Shown here: piece by piece, positions 18,393 to 28,806 of the stretch
How the letters are laid out: the number at the start of each line of letters is the position of its first letter
Position numbering within the stretch: position 1 is the first letter of the stretch
Assembly (NCBI GenBank): GCA_012513395.1
Contig: JAAZCH010000265.1
Location: 8,127 to 72,126, forward strand
Length of the DNA stretch: 64,000 nucleotides
Direction: 5' to 3'
Source of the DNA: Tissierellia bacterium
Lineage (GTDB): Bacteria; Bacillota_A; Clostridia; Tissierellales; Peptoniphilaceae
Position numbers and translations under genes: made by a program
The notes under the pieces: generated by a model
What the model was told of the DNA's origin: nothing
Databases searched by the model: none
Seen by the model: only the letters and a program-made list of their open reading frames with translations

Positions 18393-19466
18393 CTACTTCA
18401 ACCAATCAGGAATATTAAGACCTGATGGATCTTCAATTCTATCTGACTTTTTCTCAGCTTCTGGAGCTTCGCCTTCAGGCTCTTCTGCTCTGATTCGTCT
18501 AGGCTCTATTTCTTCGTCATTAAATCCAGTAGCAATTACTGTAATTTTTATTTGATCTCCCATTGACTTATCAATTCCTGCTCCAAAAATAATATTAGCT
18601 TCTTCTGCAACTGAAGATCTTATTAATTCAGCAGCCTCATTGATTTCAAATATACCTAAATCATCTCCACCTGTAATGTTAATTAATACAGATTTTGCTC
18701 CTTCAATAGAAGTTTCCAAAAGAGGACTCTTTATTGCAGCTCTTGCAGCTTCTTGTGCTCTTTCATCTCCTTCTGCATAACCTATACCCATATGAGCAAT
18801 GCCTTTGTTTTCCATAATAGATTTAACGTCAGCAAAGTCTAAATTGATTAAACTAGGAATACTAATCAAATCAGATATACCAGTTATACCTTGAAGTAAG
18901 ACTTCATCAGCCATTTCAAAGGATTCTTGTACACTTGTTTTCTTATCAGCAATTTGTAAAAGTCTATCATTAGGTATAGTTACCAATGTATCAACTTTTG
19001 CTAGAAGTTCCTCAATTCCAGATTCAGCTTGTTTTTGTCTTCTGCTTCCTTCAAAAGAAAACGGCTTAGTAACGACACCTACTGTAAGTATGCCTAATTC
19101 TTTTGCAATATCTGCTACAACAGGTGAACCCCCTGTACCAGTTCCGCCACCCATTCCTGCAGCAATGAAAACCATATCTGATCCGTCTAAAGAATTTTTA
19201 ATTTCATCGCGACTTTCTTGTGCGCTTACTTCTCCCACTGAAGGATCTCCGCCAGCTCCTAAACCTTTAGTTACTTTTTCTCCTAATTGAAGTTTAGTAT
19301 TTGCTAAAGAGGCTTTCAATGCTTGTCTATCAGTATTGGCAGCGATGAATTCAACACCTTTAACTCCACTTTCAATCATTCTGTTTACGGCGTTATTTCC
19401 CCCACCGCCAACACCTATAACTTTAATTTTTGCAAATCCATCGTTGTCTACTTCAAATTCCAACAT
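18393..19466 (-). CDS. ftsZ: Cell division protein FtsZ
   Basis: Tubulin-like GTPase that forms the division ring. GTP signature GGGTGTGG at 106-113, N-terminal [15 protein letters not shown]7-loop region [17 protein letters not shown], and a C-terminal acidic linker ending in the conserved partner-binding peptide LNIPDWLK. The length of 357 aa is typical. It is not in the mra-fts operon transcript: a terminator follows ftsQ, and ftsZ has a near-consensus promoter at 19526-19554. No ftsA lies upstream. Confidence 0.98.
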   Translation of the reverse strand: MLEFEVDNDGFAKIKVIGVGGGGNNAVNRMIESGVKGVEFIAANTDRQALKASLANTKLQLGEKVTKGLGAGGDPSVGEVSAQESRDEIKNSLDGSDMVFIAAGMGGGTGTGGSPVVADIAKELGILTVGVVTKPFSFEGSRRQKQAESGIEELLAKVDTLVTIPNDRLLQIADKKTSVQESFEMADEVLLQGITGISDLISIPSLINLDFADVKSIMENKGIAHMGIGYAEGDERAQEAARAAIKSPLLETSIEGAKSVLINITGGDDLGIFEINEAAELIRSSVAEEANIIFGAGIDKSMGDQIKITVIATGFNDEEIEPRRIRAEEPEGEAPEAEKKSDRIEDPSGLNIPDWLK

Positions 19467-19525
19467 TATTTCCTCCTTTATATCTTTATCATAATATTTA
19501 ATATTTTAAAGATAATCCTTACTAT

Positions 19526-19554
19526 ATTGTACGGTTTTACGACTAATATGTCAA
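19526..19554 (-). promoter_or_regulatory. Near-consensus promoter of ftsZ
   Basis: Perfect TTGACA (19549-19554), 17-nt spacer, TACAAT (19526-19531), 60 bp before the ftsZ ATG on the minus strand. Confidence 0.88.
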
Positions 19555-19710
19555 ACATATTTTCTATCTAAATAAGTAAATTAAACACTTTTCTATGTTT
19601 TTAGACCTTAAAAAGTAAATCTCTAATAAAAAATATTAGATATGCAATAAATATAGTAAAAATTATCGACATTAATAATAACAAGTTAACACATTTTACA
19701 ATTTTTTACA

Positions 19711-19737
19711 CTAAAAACTGAAGATTTTACAATCTTT
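19711..19737 (-). terminator. Probable terminator after ftsQ
   Basis: AAGATT (19731-19736) and AATCTT (19721-19726) close a GTAA tetraloop, followed on the minus strand by CAGTTTTTAG. The stem is short but the loop is a stable GNRA type. It ends the nine-gene mraZ-ftsQ transcript. I see nothing else in 19555-19710. Confidence 0.5.
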
Positions 19738-19741
19738 AGAT

Positions 19742-20500
19742 TTATTCATACACTAGGACCGGATCTGGCCCTTCTTCCATTAAAATCATAGAGGCTTTTC
19801 TAGAAGTATCCTCTTCAATTGACATTATCATCTGGTCTAATACTTTTAGTTTATACTCTACATTATTGTAGGAGCCGAAAGCAACAAATACGTCATTATA
19901 TAAAACCAATTCTGCTTTATTTTCTTCCAGATTAATATTTTTAAATTTTAAAAGACTTTCACCCTTTAGAAGACTCTCTCCATCGTAGATTTCACTCAAC
20001 AATTTATTTTGTTCTTCTGTCGCAAAGTCAAATATCTTATCCCCTAGTTTGATATTATCTACATTTTCAATACCTTTAATTAGAAGTAAATTGAGCATCA
20101 AGGTTTCACTTTCGCCAATTATTATTCCGTATTTGTCTATTAACAAATATTTATTTGAAATTTGTATAGTGGATGCGGGTTTTCTTTCTATAACTTCAAT
20201 TATTATATTCAAAGGCAAACTGCGTTTAATCTTAGCGGAGTCTATAAAAGTAATACCCGAAATCCTTTTCTCGATATCCTCGATATCAATAAAAATAAAA
20301 TTGTCTTCAGTTGTAAGATTTGAAGCTGCCAAAATTGTAGATGATTCGACCTTACTATTTCCACTTACACTGATTTTTTTGATATTAAAAATCGGAAGAT
20401 GAAGAAAAGCAAAAACAAGCCCTAATATTAATATCAGAGCCATTAAAATTCTTCCATATTTAATCTTTCGTTTCTTCCTATACCTACGTTTTCTCTTCAT
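19742..20500 (-). CDS. ftsQ: Cell division protein FtsQ/DivIB
   Basis: Bitopic division protein that bridges early and late divisome parts. There is a strongly basic cytoplasmic head (residues 1-16, lysine and arginine rich), one membrane span at about 18-36, a POTRA domain (about 38-107, with FNIKKISVSGN and an SLPLNIIIEVIERKP strand) and a beta domain to residue 252. The length and order fit DivIB. It is the last gene of the mraZ cluster, 4 bp after murG. Confidence 0.9.
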   Translation of the reverse strand: MKRKRRYRKKRKIKYGRILMALILILGLVFAFLHLPIFNIKKISVSGNSKVESSTILAASNLTTEDNFIFIDIEDIEKRISGITFIDSAKIKRSLPLNIIIEVIERKPASTIQISNKYLLIDKYGIIIGESETLMLNLLLIKGIENVDNIKLGDKIFDFATEEQNKLLSEIYDGESLLKGESLLKFKNINLEENKAELVLYNDVFVAFGSYNNVEYKLKVLDQMIMSIEEDTSRKASMILMEEGPDPVLVYE

Positions 20501-20504
20501 CCAA

Positions 20505-21602
20505 TCACTTAATTATTGAAAATATTTTATCCACGATTATTTCTGTTGAATTTGGCTTTGAAAGTATTTTAGCACATTCTCCCATTTTTTTCATCTTTGT
20601 TTCATTTTCTAAAATATCGATGATAGTGCCCAATAAGTTTTCGGAAGTTAATTCATCTTCTAAAAACACCCTCGACGCTCCAGCCTTTTCAAATGCTCTA
20701 GCATTATACTCTTGGTGATTGTCGGCAGTGTATGCCTTTGGAACTAAAATACTAGGTATACCCAAAGCAGAAACTTCAGCCAATGATATTGCACTTGAAC
20801 TCAAAATCGCCAAGTCGCTACTAGCTAATAAATTTATCATTTCATGTGAATAATCCATAATTTTAATATTTTCATTAATTGTAATCTTTCTATCATTTAA
20901 AACTTTCATGAATTCATCATAATGGGATCTACCAGTTATATGAATTAATCTATATTTAAAATCCTTACTTGCCTCAATAATTCCAATAATGGCATTGTTG
21001 ATCGATTCTTGACCGCCGCTGCCTCCAAAAGATAAAATTAATTTTTCATTTTCTTTGACGCCTATTTCTTTCCTCAAATCAATTTTATTAACAGTGAAGA
21101 AATCTTTTCTGATGGGATTTCCCGCCATAAAACAATTGCTACTAGTAAAACGGTTCTTTGCTTCTTCAAAAGAAATAGCTATTCCATTTGCTTTTTTTGC
21201 TAAGATTCTATTTACTTTTCCTGGAAAAGCATTGGATTCTTGTAAAATAGTTTTTATTCCTTTTTGCTGAGCTAAAAAGAGTACAGGAAAAGCTACGTAA
21301 CCACCAGTACCAATAACTATATCGGGCTTAAACTTTTTGAGAATCTTATTAGCGTCATAAAGTCCCTTTAAAAGTTCCACACCTATCTTAAAGGAATCCA
21401 AGTTGATACTCCTAGGTAATCCCTTAACTCTAACTGTTTCATATTTATATCCAGCACGTGTAGTCAATTCCTTTTCCAATCCTTGTGGAGTGCCCACATA
21501 CAAAAATTCACCTTCTGGATCTCTTTTTTTTAATTCGTCTAAGATAGCCAAGGCAGGATATATATGTCCACCTGTACCTCCGCCTGAAATTAAGTATTTC
21601 AT
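20505..21602 (-). CDS. murG: UDP-GlcNAc transferase MurG (lipid II synthesis)
   Basis: Adds GlcNAc to lipid I at the inner membrane face. N-terminal glycine loop SGGGTGGHIYPA at 6-17, second glycine motif LSFGGSGGQESIN at about 190, and the UDP-binding LAEVSALGIPSILVPK segment with a following HQEYNA. The length of 365 aa is typical. The ATG overlaps the ftsW stop by 4 nt. Confidence 0.97.
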   Translation of the reverse strand: MKYLISGGGTGGHIYPALAILDELKKRDPEGEFLYVGTPQGLEKELTTRAGYKYETVRVKGLPRSINLDSFKIGVELLKGLYDANKILKKFKPDIVIGTGGYVAFPVLFLAQQKGIKTILQESNAFPGKVNRILAKKANGIAISFEEAKNRFTSSNCFMAGNPIRKDFFTVNKIDLRKEIGVKENEKLILSFGGSGGQESINNAIIGIIEASKDFKYRLIHITGRSHYDEFMKVLNDRKITINENIKIMDYSHEMINLLASSDLAILSSSAISLAEVSALGIPSILVPKAYTADNHQEYNARAFEKAGASRVFLEDELTSENLLGTIIDILENETKMKKMGECAKILSKPNSTEIIVDKIFSIIK

Positions 21603-22690
21603 TTTATGCTCCTACTATTTTCCTTCGATATATTTAAGATTATACCCGTTGCATATAATGTTACCATTAAAGAGGTTCCACCAAAACTAATAAATGGCAA
21701 AGTAATACCTGTTACTGGCGCTAATCCTATATTAACCATAATGTGGATAAATGCCTGTACACCGATGAGTGTTGCAAAACCAAGTGCCAAATATTTTCCA
21801 AATCTGTCCTTGGAATTAAAAGCAATTAGATATCCTCTCCAGATAAATAAAAAAAACAATACTACTAAACAAGAAGCACCTATCAATCCAAATTCTTCAC
21901 CAATAACAGCGAAAATAAAATCGTTATAGACATGAGGTATATAAGAAAACTTTTGAACACCTTTACCTAAGCCTACTCCTGTTATCCCACCCATTGCAAG
22001 GGCATATAGGGAATTCATTAATTGATATGAGTCATTACCCTCTCCGAAAGGATCTAAAAAACCTGCTATTCTTTCCAATCTGTAAGGGGTCATAGTGTAA
22101 TACAATCCTGCGCTCCCAAACATTAATAATATTAACACATAGCGAAACTTTATTCCAGCAGCTAGTATTATTGAGCCTAGTGCAATTGCTATTACCATAG
22201 CTGAGCCCATATCACGAATCAATACGACACCTACTGATACTCCAACAAAAATAACAATTAAAATAAAATTTCTAAATTTTCTAATGTTTTTTCCTAAGCT
22301 CGAACAAATCGAAGCCATAAAAATAATAGATGTAATTTTTAAAACATCCGATGGCATAAATCTTGGTAAATACCTAATTTTTAACCATCGTGTAGAACCT
22401 AAACTATCTGAGCCATAAGATGTAAATAGCATTAAATTCAAAATAATCCCAATTATCATTAATGGGATTGCGTACTTTTTGTATTTTTTATATGGAATAT
22501 TCATTCCAACAAACAAGCAAAAGAATCCAAGAGCCAAGGACCTTAGATGTAACAATATAAAGTAATATCCGTTTTCAAATTTCAAGACGGCAGTAGGCCA
22601 AGAAGCACTAAATACTAATATCCCACCAACAATGCATAGTATTATTGTAATTATTAATAATGGTCTATCTACAATAGCTCTTTTTTTCAT
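21599..22690 (-). CDS. ftsW: SEDS peptidoglycan polymerase FtsW
   Basis: Septal glycosyltransferase of the SEDS family with about ten membrane spans. Diagnostic parts are SLGSTRWLKI near 95, the long extracellular loop ending in DSYQLMNSLYALAMGGITGVGLGKG with the catalytic aspartate region near 220, EEFGLIGA, and FISFGGTSL near the C-terminus. Its place between murD and murG identifies it as FtsW/SpoVE rather than RodA. Confidence 0.93.
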   Translation of the reverse strand: MKKRAIVDRPLLIITIILCIVGGILVFSASWPTAVLKFENGYYFILLHLRSLALGFFCLFVGMNIPYKKYKKYAIPLMIIGIILNLMLFTSYGSDSLGSTRWLKIRYLPRFMPSDVLKITSIIFMASICSSLGKNIRKFRNFILIVIFVGVSVGVVLIRDMGSAMVIAIALGSIILAAGIKFRYVLILLMFGSAGLYYTMTPYRLERIAGFLDPFGEGNDSYQLMNSLYALAMGGITGVGLGKGVQKFSYIPHVYNDFIFAVIGEEFGLIGASCLVVLFFLFIWRGYLIAFNSKDRFGKYLALGFATLIGVQAFIHIMVNIGLAPVTGITLPFISFGGTSLMVTLYATGIILNISKENSRSIK

Positions 22691-22709
22691 TCTAAACCGT
22701 AAACTCTTT

Positions 22710-24050
22710 CTATTTTAATTCTTCTACTAGTTGAATAAATTTATTGCCTCTTTCTTCAAAGTTTTTAAACATGCCCCAACTAGCACAAGCAGGAGATAAT
22801 AAAACCACGTCCCCCGTTTGGGAAATTTTACTGGCAATATTAATTCCTTCTTCTAAATTGTCTATTTCATAAATGTTTTTATATCCCAATTCCAATGCTT
22901 TATTAACAACCTGATCTTTAGTTTGTCCAATTGCTAAAATCGCCTTTATTTTATCTTTTCCCATATTTAACAACTCAGTAAAATCTTCTTTTTTATCATA
23001 TCCACCCAAAAAAATAATTAGAGGATTGTCAAATGAAGCGATTGCTTTCATAGTGGAATCAGAGTTTGTTCCCTTGGAGTCATTATAATAAGACACCCCA
23101 TTATGAAGTCGCACAAATTGAAGCCTATGGGGTACTCCTTGGAAGTTTTGTATTGTTTCTTTAACGATCTCTCTGTCTAATTTCAGTATTTCTGCCACGG
23201 CAATACTCGCCATAATATTATAGTAATTATGAACACCCTTAATATAAATATCTTTAGTATCAAGGTATTCTGTAGACACGCCTTTTTCAGATATAAATAT
23301 TTTACCATCATATAAATAAACTCCAGATTCAATTTTTTCCAAAGTACTGATAAAGATTTTGTTATAGTCTCCTCGGAGTTCCTTTAAGTTTTTGTCATCA
23401 AAATTTAATACAGCGTAATCTTTTTTATTTAAATTTTTTAAAATGTTTAGTTTAGCATTTTTATAGTTTTCTGTAGTTCCATGATAATCTAAATGATCTG
23501 ATGTGATATTCATAATGACTGAAATATTTGGTTTGAATAAATCTACATCGTCCAACTGAAAACTGCTACATTCAATTACTAAAAAATCCTTTGTGGTATT
23601 TATTAATTCAAAGACAGCACCTACTCCAATATTACCTACCGCATTACTAGATATGCCACCTGAATTTAAAATGTCATTAACTAAAACTGTAGTTGTAGTT
23701 TTGCCATTTGTACCTGTGATGCAAATCAGTTTTTCATCACCTTTATACTTATATCCTAGTTCTAAATCAGAAATTATCTTTGCACCTGCATTTTTTAAGT
23801 TTTGAATGAGGATGTGATTTGGATTTATGCCAGGACTTTTCATAACGAGTTTAAATTTTTTATCCATAACCATTTCTGGAGAAAATAAAAAATCAATCCC
23901 TAAATTACTGATGTCTTCTGGTATTTGGGATATGTTTTTTATATTATCATCATAAGCATATACTTTGATTTTAAGTTTAGAAAGAGCGGTTACAGCTGCT
24001 TTGCCACTAACTCCTAACCCTATTATCAAAATGTCATTATATTTTTCCAC
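22710..24050 (-). CDS. murD: UDP-N-acetylmuramoylalanine-D-glutamate ligase
   Basis: Adds D-glutamate to UDP-MurNAc-L-Ala. ATP loop GTNGKTTTT at 113-121, LVIECSSFQLDDV near 155, NITSDHLDYHG near 180 and YYNDSKGTNSDST near 315. The length of 446 aa is typical. GTG start at 24050 follows AGGTGA by 4 nt. The gene sits between mraY and ftsW. Confidence 0.97.
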   Translation of the reverse strand: MEKYNDILIIGLGVSGKAAVTALSKLKIKVYAYDDNIKNISQIPEDISNLGIDFLFSPEMVMDKKFKLVMKSPGINPNHILIQNLKNAGAKIISDLELGYKYKGDEKLICITGTNGKTTTTVLVNDILNSGGISSNAVGNIGVGAVFELINTTKDFLVIECSSFQLDDVDLFKPNISVIMNITSDHLDYHGTTENYKNAKLNILKNLNKKDYAVLNFDDKNLKELRGDYNKIFISTLEKIESGVYLYDGKIFISEKGVSTEYLDTKDIYIKGVHNYYNIMASIAVAEILKLDREIVKETIQNFQGVPHRLQFVRLHNGVSYYNDSKGTNSDSTMKAIASFDNPLIIFLGGYDKKEDFTELLNMGKDKIKAILAIGQTKDQVVNKALELGYKNIYEIDNLEEGINIASKISQTGDVVLLSPACASWGMFKNFEERGNKFIQLVEELK

Positions 24051-24059
24051 TATATCACC

Positions 24060-25025
24060 TTATCTAATACCGAGTATTGATATAATTGTAAATACAAGAG
24101 TAATTAATGCGAAAATCTTCACAATTTTAGTTTCGTGTATTCCCTTTGCTTCAAAATGATGATGAATAGGAGCCATTAAAAATGCTCTTTTGCCAGTAGC
24201 TTTAAAAGAAACTACTTGAATAATAACAGAAAGAGTTTCTATTACAAAAATGATTCCCACAAAAGGCAAATACAAAGTCGTTCCAGAGGTAATGGCAATT
24301 GCTGCAAATGCTCCACCTATCGCCAAAGATCCCACGTCTCCCATAAAAGTTTGGGCTGGATATCTATTAAATTTCAAAAATCCTACAAGGGCTCCAGCTA
24401 AAGTCATAGAAAACATTGCTACTTCCCTATTAAATTTAAATACATTCATTACTCCAAATCCCGTTAGAGCAATTACAGATACGGTACTAGCCAAACCATC
24501 TAAACCGTCTGTTAAATTTACGCTGTTGACTGTACCTAGCACAACAAAAAGAGTAAGAGGATAAAATAACAACCCCAAATTTACTTTATTGTCTCCAAAA
24601 AATGGAATATATAAATTTATCAAAGATGAATCCTGAGTTGCTAAAAATATTATCAATATGGATACAAGTACTTGGGCAGAAAATTTCTGCCTAGGCGTTA
24701 TACCTTCATTTGTTTTTTTGACTACAATTAGATAATCATCAATCAAACCTATCGCACCAAATCCTATCATGGAAGTAATACAAATAAGCACGTTTTTGCT
24801 TTTAACTCCAAAAACTATCATTGTCACAACAGTGGCGATAATGAATATAATACCGCCCATGATAGGAGTTCCTGATTTGACCAAATGACTTTCAGGTCCA
24901 TCAAGTCTAATTGTTTGTCCTATTTTAAGTTTTTTTAACTCGGGAATAATAATAGGACCCAAAACTAAGCTAAGTATCATAGCTGTTATAAAGTTTAAAA
25001 TATAAAAATTATTTAAATTACTCAT
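24060..25025 (-). CDS. mraY: Phospho-MurNAc-pentapeptide transferase MraY
   Basis: Makes lipid I from UDP-MurNAc-pentapeptide and undecaprenyl phosphate. Ten predicted spans; motifs GTPIMGGIIF, the catalytic LIDDYL, NLTDGLDGLA and FMGDVGSLAIGG, and the terminal AFLMAPIHHHFE loop. The length of 321 aa is usual for Bacillota. It directly follows the PBP gene; murE and murF, often placed here, are absent. Confidence 0.98.
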   Translation of the reverse strand: MSNLNNFYILNFITAMILSLVLGPIIIPELKKLKIGQTIRLDGPESHLVKSGTPIMGGIIFIIATVVTMIVFGVKSKNVLICITSMIGFGAIGLIDDYLIVVKKTNEGITPRQKFSAQVLVSILIIFLATQDSSLINLYIPFFGDNKVNLGLLFYPLTLFVVLGTVNSVNLTDGLDGLASTVSVIALTGFGVMNVFKFNREVAMFSMTLAGALVGFLKFNRYPAQTFMGDVGSLAIGGAFAAIAITSGTTLYLPFVGIIFVIETLSVIIQVVSFKATGKRAFLMAPIHHHFEAKGIHETKIVKIFALITLVFTIISILGIR

Positions 25026-25042
25026 TTTTTTATCCTCTACTA

Positions 25043-27397
25043 TTATGCATTGGGACTAGGTTTATCATCCGGACTATTTTCTTCATTATTGTCTTCATTT
25101 ATTTCTTCAATTACTTCCTCTGATTTATCTTTTTCAGGTGAAGTTATGGGTCTGTTTTCTGTGTTTTCTACTTCTAATAATCCATCGACTAATGATGGAT
25201 CTGAAGTGTCTTGTCCTTGAAGTTCTGATTTTTCACCTAGTACAAGTGTAATCTTTTCCCCTGCTTGAATTCTGCTGGAATAATTGGGACTCATTCTGAC
25301 TATTACGCCCTCTTCTGCCCCTTCTGTTTCATATCCTACGCCAATTTTGTTTAGATATTCTTCTATTTCATTTATTTGCTTACCAAGCAAATTAGGTACT
25401 ATTTTAGTTTCTCCATTATTTAAGTCTATTTCAAACTCTACGATACTTCCTCTATCCACTAATTCTCCAGCTTTAGGATTTTGGCTTATAATTATCGTAT
25501 CGTCAGTTATATTGACATACTCAGTTGTGTATTTTAAATCAGTGTCGGTTATCATTCTACCTGCTTCACCAATTAACCTAAATGTAACATCTGGCACCCT
25601 TACGTAGTCTTTGTTTGTATCAATTGAGTCCCTAGGTTTTTCTTTTATTCCTAGTAGCTTTAAAGTATATTCTATGATGTTTTTTGCACTTGGAGATGCA
25701 ACTATACTGCCATAAGTCTGAGTTTTAGGATTATCCACAATTACTAATATGGAAATTACTGGATTATCGATGGGTGCAAGCCCAACAAAAGAAGACACAA
25801 ACTGGTCTTCAGCGTAACCATTTTCTAAAACTTTATTTGCGGTTCCTGTCTTTCCACCAATTCTATAAATTGCGCTGTTTGCCCTAGATGCAGTACCACT
25901 TTCTACAACATGGCTCATCATTTCCAACATTATATTTGCCGTCTCCGAAGAAATAACCTGTCTCTTTTCAGAAATTTCCATAGATTTTACTACTCTACCT
26001 TCAGAATTTACAAGCTCTTTAACGACTCTAGGAGTCATAAGTATACCATCATTTCCTATAGCAGATACAGCATTTATTAATTGAATGGGTGTTACAGCTA
26101 GGCCGTGACCATAAGACATTGTAGCTAATCCAATTTCTGAGATACTTTCGCTACTGCTTGGAATCATACCTATTGCTTCTCCAGTCAAATCTATCCCTGT
26201 CTTTTCTCCAAATCCAAATGCTTTTATATACTTTAAGAAATTTTCCCTGCCTAACTCTCTATTTACATAAACAAAACTAGGATTGCAAGATTTGGCCAAA
26301 GCATCCCTTAGAGTTATGTCTCCGTGGGGATGAGCAAATGAAACGCATCTCAATGGAGGTGCATTTTTAATATCTCTTATATAACCAGTACAATAATATT
26401 GCTTATCAGAATTTGTCGTATTTTCTTCAATTGCAGCAGCTGCTGTAATTAATTTAAAAGTAGAACCTGGCTCATAAATATTATTTACTATTGGATTTCT
26501 CCAATTAGTATACCAATTATTTTGAATTTCTTCAGAAGACATATTCTTCCATTTTAAAGCCTGAGCTTCATTAATGGCAGATGTAGGATTGTTAGAATCA
26601 AATGCAGGATAACTACTCATGCCCAGAATATCACCAGTAGCTACTTCTTGGACAATTATCTGTACTCCATCAGCTTTAAATTCGTCAATAATTCGATTGG
26701 TTTCTTCTTCCAAAACACTTTGTATTCCTTGGTCAATTGTTAAAACAGCAGACAATCCATCATCTGCTTCAAAAACTTCCCTACTTCCTGTAGGCAATTG
26801 CCTATTTCCCGCATCTGATGATTTAAGTATTCTTCCAGAGCTTCCTGTTAAATCTGAATTATAAGATGCTTCTACACCATATTGCCCTATACCATCTACA
26901 TTAGTAAAACCCAGTAAGTGACTAGCCATATTTCCAAAAGGATAAAATCTTCTATAACCTTCTACTATTTCTATACCACTTAAGTTTTTTTCTAATATTC
27001 TATTGGCAACATCTCGCTCAACCCATTGCCTAATTTTAGTTCTTTTCCCACTAGAGAGTCTGTAGTAAAGTTCTCCTTCATCCATTTCCACTAAAGGAGC
27101 TAGTTCGGATATTACTTTAGCTCGGTCAGAATCTCCATTGAATGCTCCGGGATTTACATATACAGTAGATGCTGATACATTTACTGCCATTTTTTTACCA
27201 TTTCTATCGTATATTATTCCTCTATCTGAAACTATTTCTTCAGATCTGTTTATCTGCTCTAAAGCCTTTTTTGTATACTCATGGCCTTTTACTACTTGAA
27301 TGTAAAAAAGTCTTGATATAATTATCAAAGACAATAAAAGAAAAAAAATAAGAAGAAAAATAATTCTATTATTATGTATTGCACTATTTTTCTTCAT
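25043..27397 (-). CDS. ftsI: Class B penicillin-binding protein with PASTA domains (FtsI/SpoVD type)
   Basis: Septal transpeptidase, 784 aa. One N-terminal membrane anchor (about 11-34), a dimerisation domain, and a transpeptidase domain with the STFK active site near 310, SCN near 368 and KTGT near 516. Two PASTA-type segments follow (about 600-660 and 665-725), then a low-complexity acidic tail rich in Asp, Glu and Asn that ends with SPDDKPSPNA. The PASTA modules resemble those of SpoVD and PBP2x. GGGGG lies before the ATG. It follows ftsL, as expected for the division operon. Confidence 0.93.
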   Translation of the reverse strand: MKKNSAIHNNRIIFLLIFFLLLSLIIISRLFYIQVVKGHEYTKKALEQINRSEEIVSDRGIIYDRNGKKMAVNVSASTVYVNPGAFNGDSDRAKVISELAPLVEMDEGELYYRLSSGKRTKIRQWVERDVANRILEKNLSGIEIVEGYRRFYPFGNMASHLLGFTNVDGIGQYGVEASYNSDLTGSSGRILKSSDAGNRQLPTGSREVFEADDGLSAVLTIDQGIQSVLEEETNRIIDEFKADGVQIIVQEVATGDILGMSSYPAFDSNNPTSAINEAQALKWKNMSSEEIQNNWYTNWRNPIVNNIYEPGSTFKLITAAAAIEENTTNSDKQYYCTGYIRDIKNAPPLRCVSFAHPHGDITLRDALAKSCNPSFVYVNRELGRENFLKYIKAFGFGEKTGIDLTGEAIGMIPSSSESISEIGLATMSYGHGLAVTPIQLINAVSAIGNDGILMTPRVVKELVNSEGRVVKSMEISEKRQVISSETANIMLEMMSHVVESGTASRANSAIYRIGGKTGTANKVLENGYAEDQFVSSFVGLAPIDNPVISILVIVDNPKTQTYGSIVASPSAKNIIEYTLKLLGIKEKPRDSIDTNKDYVRVPDVTFRLIGEAGRMITDTDLKYTTEYVNITDDTIIISQNPKAGELVDRGSIVEFEIDLNNGETKIVPNLLGKQINEIEEYLNKIGVGYETEGAEEGVIVRMSPNYSSRIQAGEKITLVLGEKSELQGQDTSDPSLVDGLLEVENTENRPITSPEKDKSEEVIEEINEDNNEENSPDDKPSPNA

Positions 27398-27412
27398 AAT
27401 TACCCCCTAATT

Positions 27413-27862
27413 CTATTCACGATTACCTATCAATGTAGAGAAGATGCTGCTTATTATTCCTTTATCTTCTTCTACCCTTTCAGTATCTCTTAACGTAAAA
27501 TATACTACTTGATTATTTTCAGGAAAAACCATCCCCAATTTTGTCTTAGCTTCGTCTACTATGTCACGCTTGCTTTTTATTTCTTCGACTTTTGCATGGA
27601 GATTCAACTCAGTTTTTTCTGCCTCAGTTATTATAGCATCAATACGTCTAATTTCAAAATTAAGAGAAGTTATTTTAGCATAATTTGAAAGCATAAAAAT
27701 GGCTGAAGCTATTGAAATTAGTAGAAAAGAAGTGTAGAACAATGTTAAGAAAATTTTTCTTCTTCTAACTAATTTTTTGTTTTGTGTCTTATTATTTTTT
27801 TGAACATCAAGATTGGCTGGATAAATTTTTGAATAATCTAATTTTTTTGCAGCTTCAGCCAT
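27413..27862 (-). CDS. ftsL: FtsL-like cell division protein
   Basis: A 149-residue bitopic protein with a basic N-terminus (KKLVRRRK), one membrane span at about 37-58 and a following coiled coil (60-100). No enzymatic motifs. Position between rsmH and the class B PBP is that of ftsL. The sequence itself is poorly conserved, so position carries the call; a septum-initiator (FtsB/DivIC) type cannot be excluded. Confidence 0.8.
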   Translation of the reverse strand: MAEAAKKLDYSKIYPANLDVQKNNKTQNKKLVRRRKIFLTLFYTSFLLISIASAIFMLSNYAKITSLNFEIRRIDAIITEAEKTELNLHAKVEEIKSKRDIVDEAKTKLGMVFPENNQVVYFTLRDTERVEEDKGIISSIFSTLIGNRE

Positions 27863-27871
27863 GGTGTCACC

Positions 27872-28804
27872 TCATCTCTTTTTTTGGACAACTCTCAATT
27901 TTGCCGACCTAGATCTAGGGTTTTGATCTATCTCTTCTTGAGAAGGAAGGATAGGTTTTCTAGTTAATACCTTTATCTTTGATACTTTGTCACATGTGCA
28001 AATCGGCGCCCTAGGGTCACAAATACAATCCCTTTCTAAATATCTGAAAGTGTTTTTTACTATTCTATCTTCTAAGGAATGAAACGTTATAATCGCTAAT
28101 CTCCCATCAGGATTTAATCGACTTACTATTTTTTCAATCGTTTTTTCTATAATATTTAATTCGTCATTAACTTCTATCCGTATAGCTTGAAAAGTTTTTA
28201 TAGCCGGATGTTTCTCCATCCTCTGGCTTTTGGGTATTGCTTTTTTAATTACTTCTACCAGTTCAAATGTAGTTTCAATAGGACTTTTATTTCTTTCTTG
28301 GACTATAAATTCGGAAATTCTCCTAGCCCATCTTTCTTCTCCATATTTCAAAATAATTTCTTCCAACTCTTCTTGTGAATAATCATTGATTACAATTTTT
28401 GCATTTAATGGGTTTTCAGAGTCCATCCTCATATCCAATGGAAAGTTTTGATGATAAGAAAACCCTCTTTCTCCTGAGTCTAATTGATACGATGAAACTC
28501 CTAAGTCCAAAAGAGCTCCATCAATATTTCCTATGGAGAGCTCATCAAGAATATTATCAAAGTCTTTAAAATTTGATTTTTTAATAATTACTCTTTCGTC
28601 ATAATCTTTTAAAACTGAAGTAGCCTTTTCTAAAGCATCTGTATCTTGATCAATCCCGATAAGCAGTCCTTTGTCTAATTTTTTCACTATTTCTAATGAA
28701 TGACCGCCACCGCCCAGAGTACCATCAAGATAAATTCCATCTGATTTAATATTAAGACTCTCAATAGTTTCAGTTAATAAAACTGACTGATGTATAAATT
28801 CCAT
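27872..28804 (-). CDS. rsmH: 16S rRNA (cytosine1402-N4)-methyltransferase RsmH
   Basis: Methylates N4 of C1402, the same base that RsmI, also in this window, methylates on the ribose. The SAM site is [12 protein letters not shown] at about 25-36. [18 protein letters not shown] and the [15 protein letters not shown] block are diagnostic. 310 aa is normal. It follows mraZ after 2 bp with AGGA as ribosome site. Confidence 0.97.
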   Translation of the reverse strand: MEFIHQSVLLTETIESLNIKSDGIYLDGTLGGGGHSLEIVKKLDKGLLIGIDQDTDALEKATSVLKDYDERVIIKKSNFKDFDNILDELSIGNIDGALLDLGVSSYQLDSGERGFSYHQNFPLDMRMDSENPLNAKIVINDYSQEELEEIILKYGEERWARRISEFIVQERNKSPIETTFELVEVIKKAIPKSQRMEKHPAIKTFQAIRIEVNDELNIIEKTIEKIVSRLNPDGRLAIITFHSLEDRIVKNTFRYLERDCICDPRAPICTCDKVSKIKVLTRKPILPSQEEIDQNPRSRSAKLRVVQKKR

Positions 28805-28806
28805 TT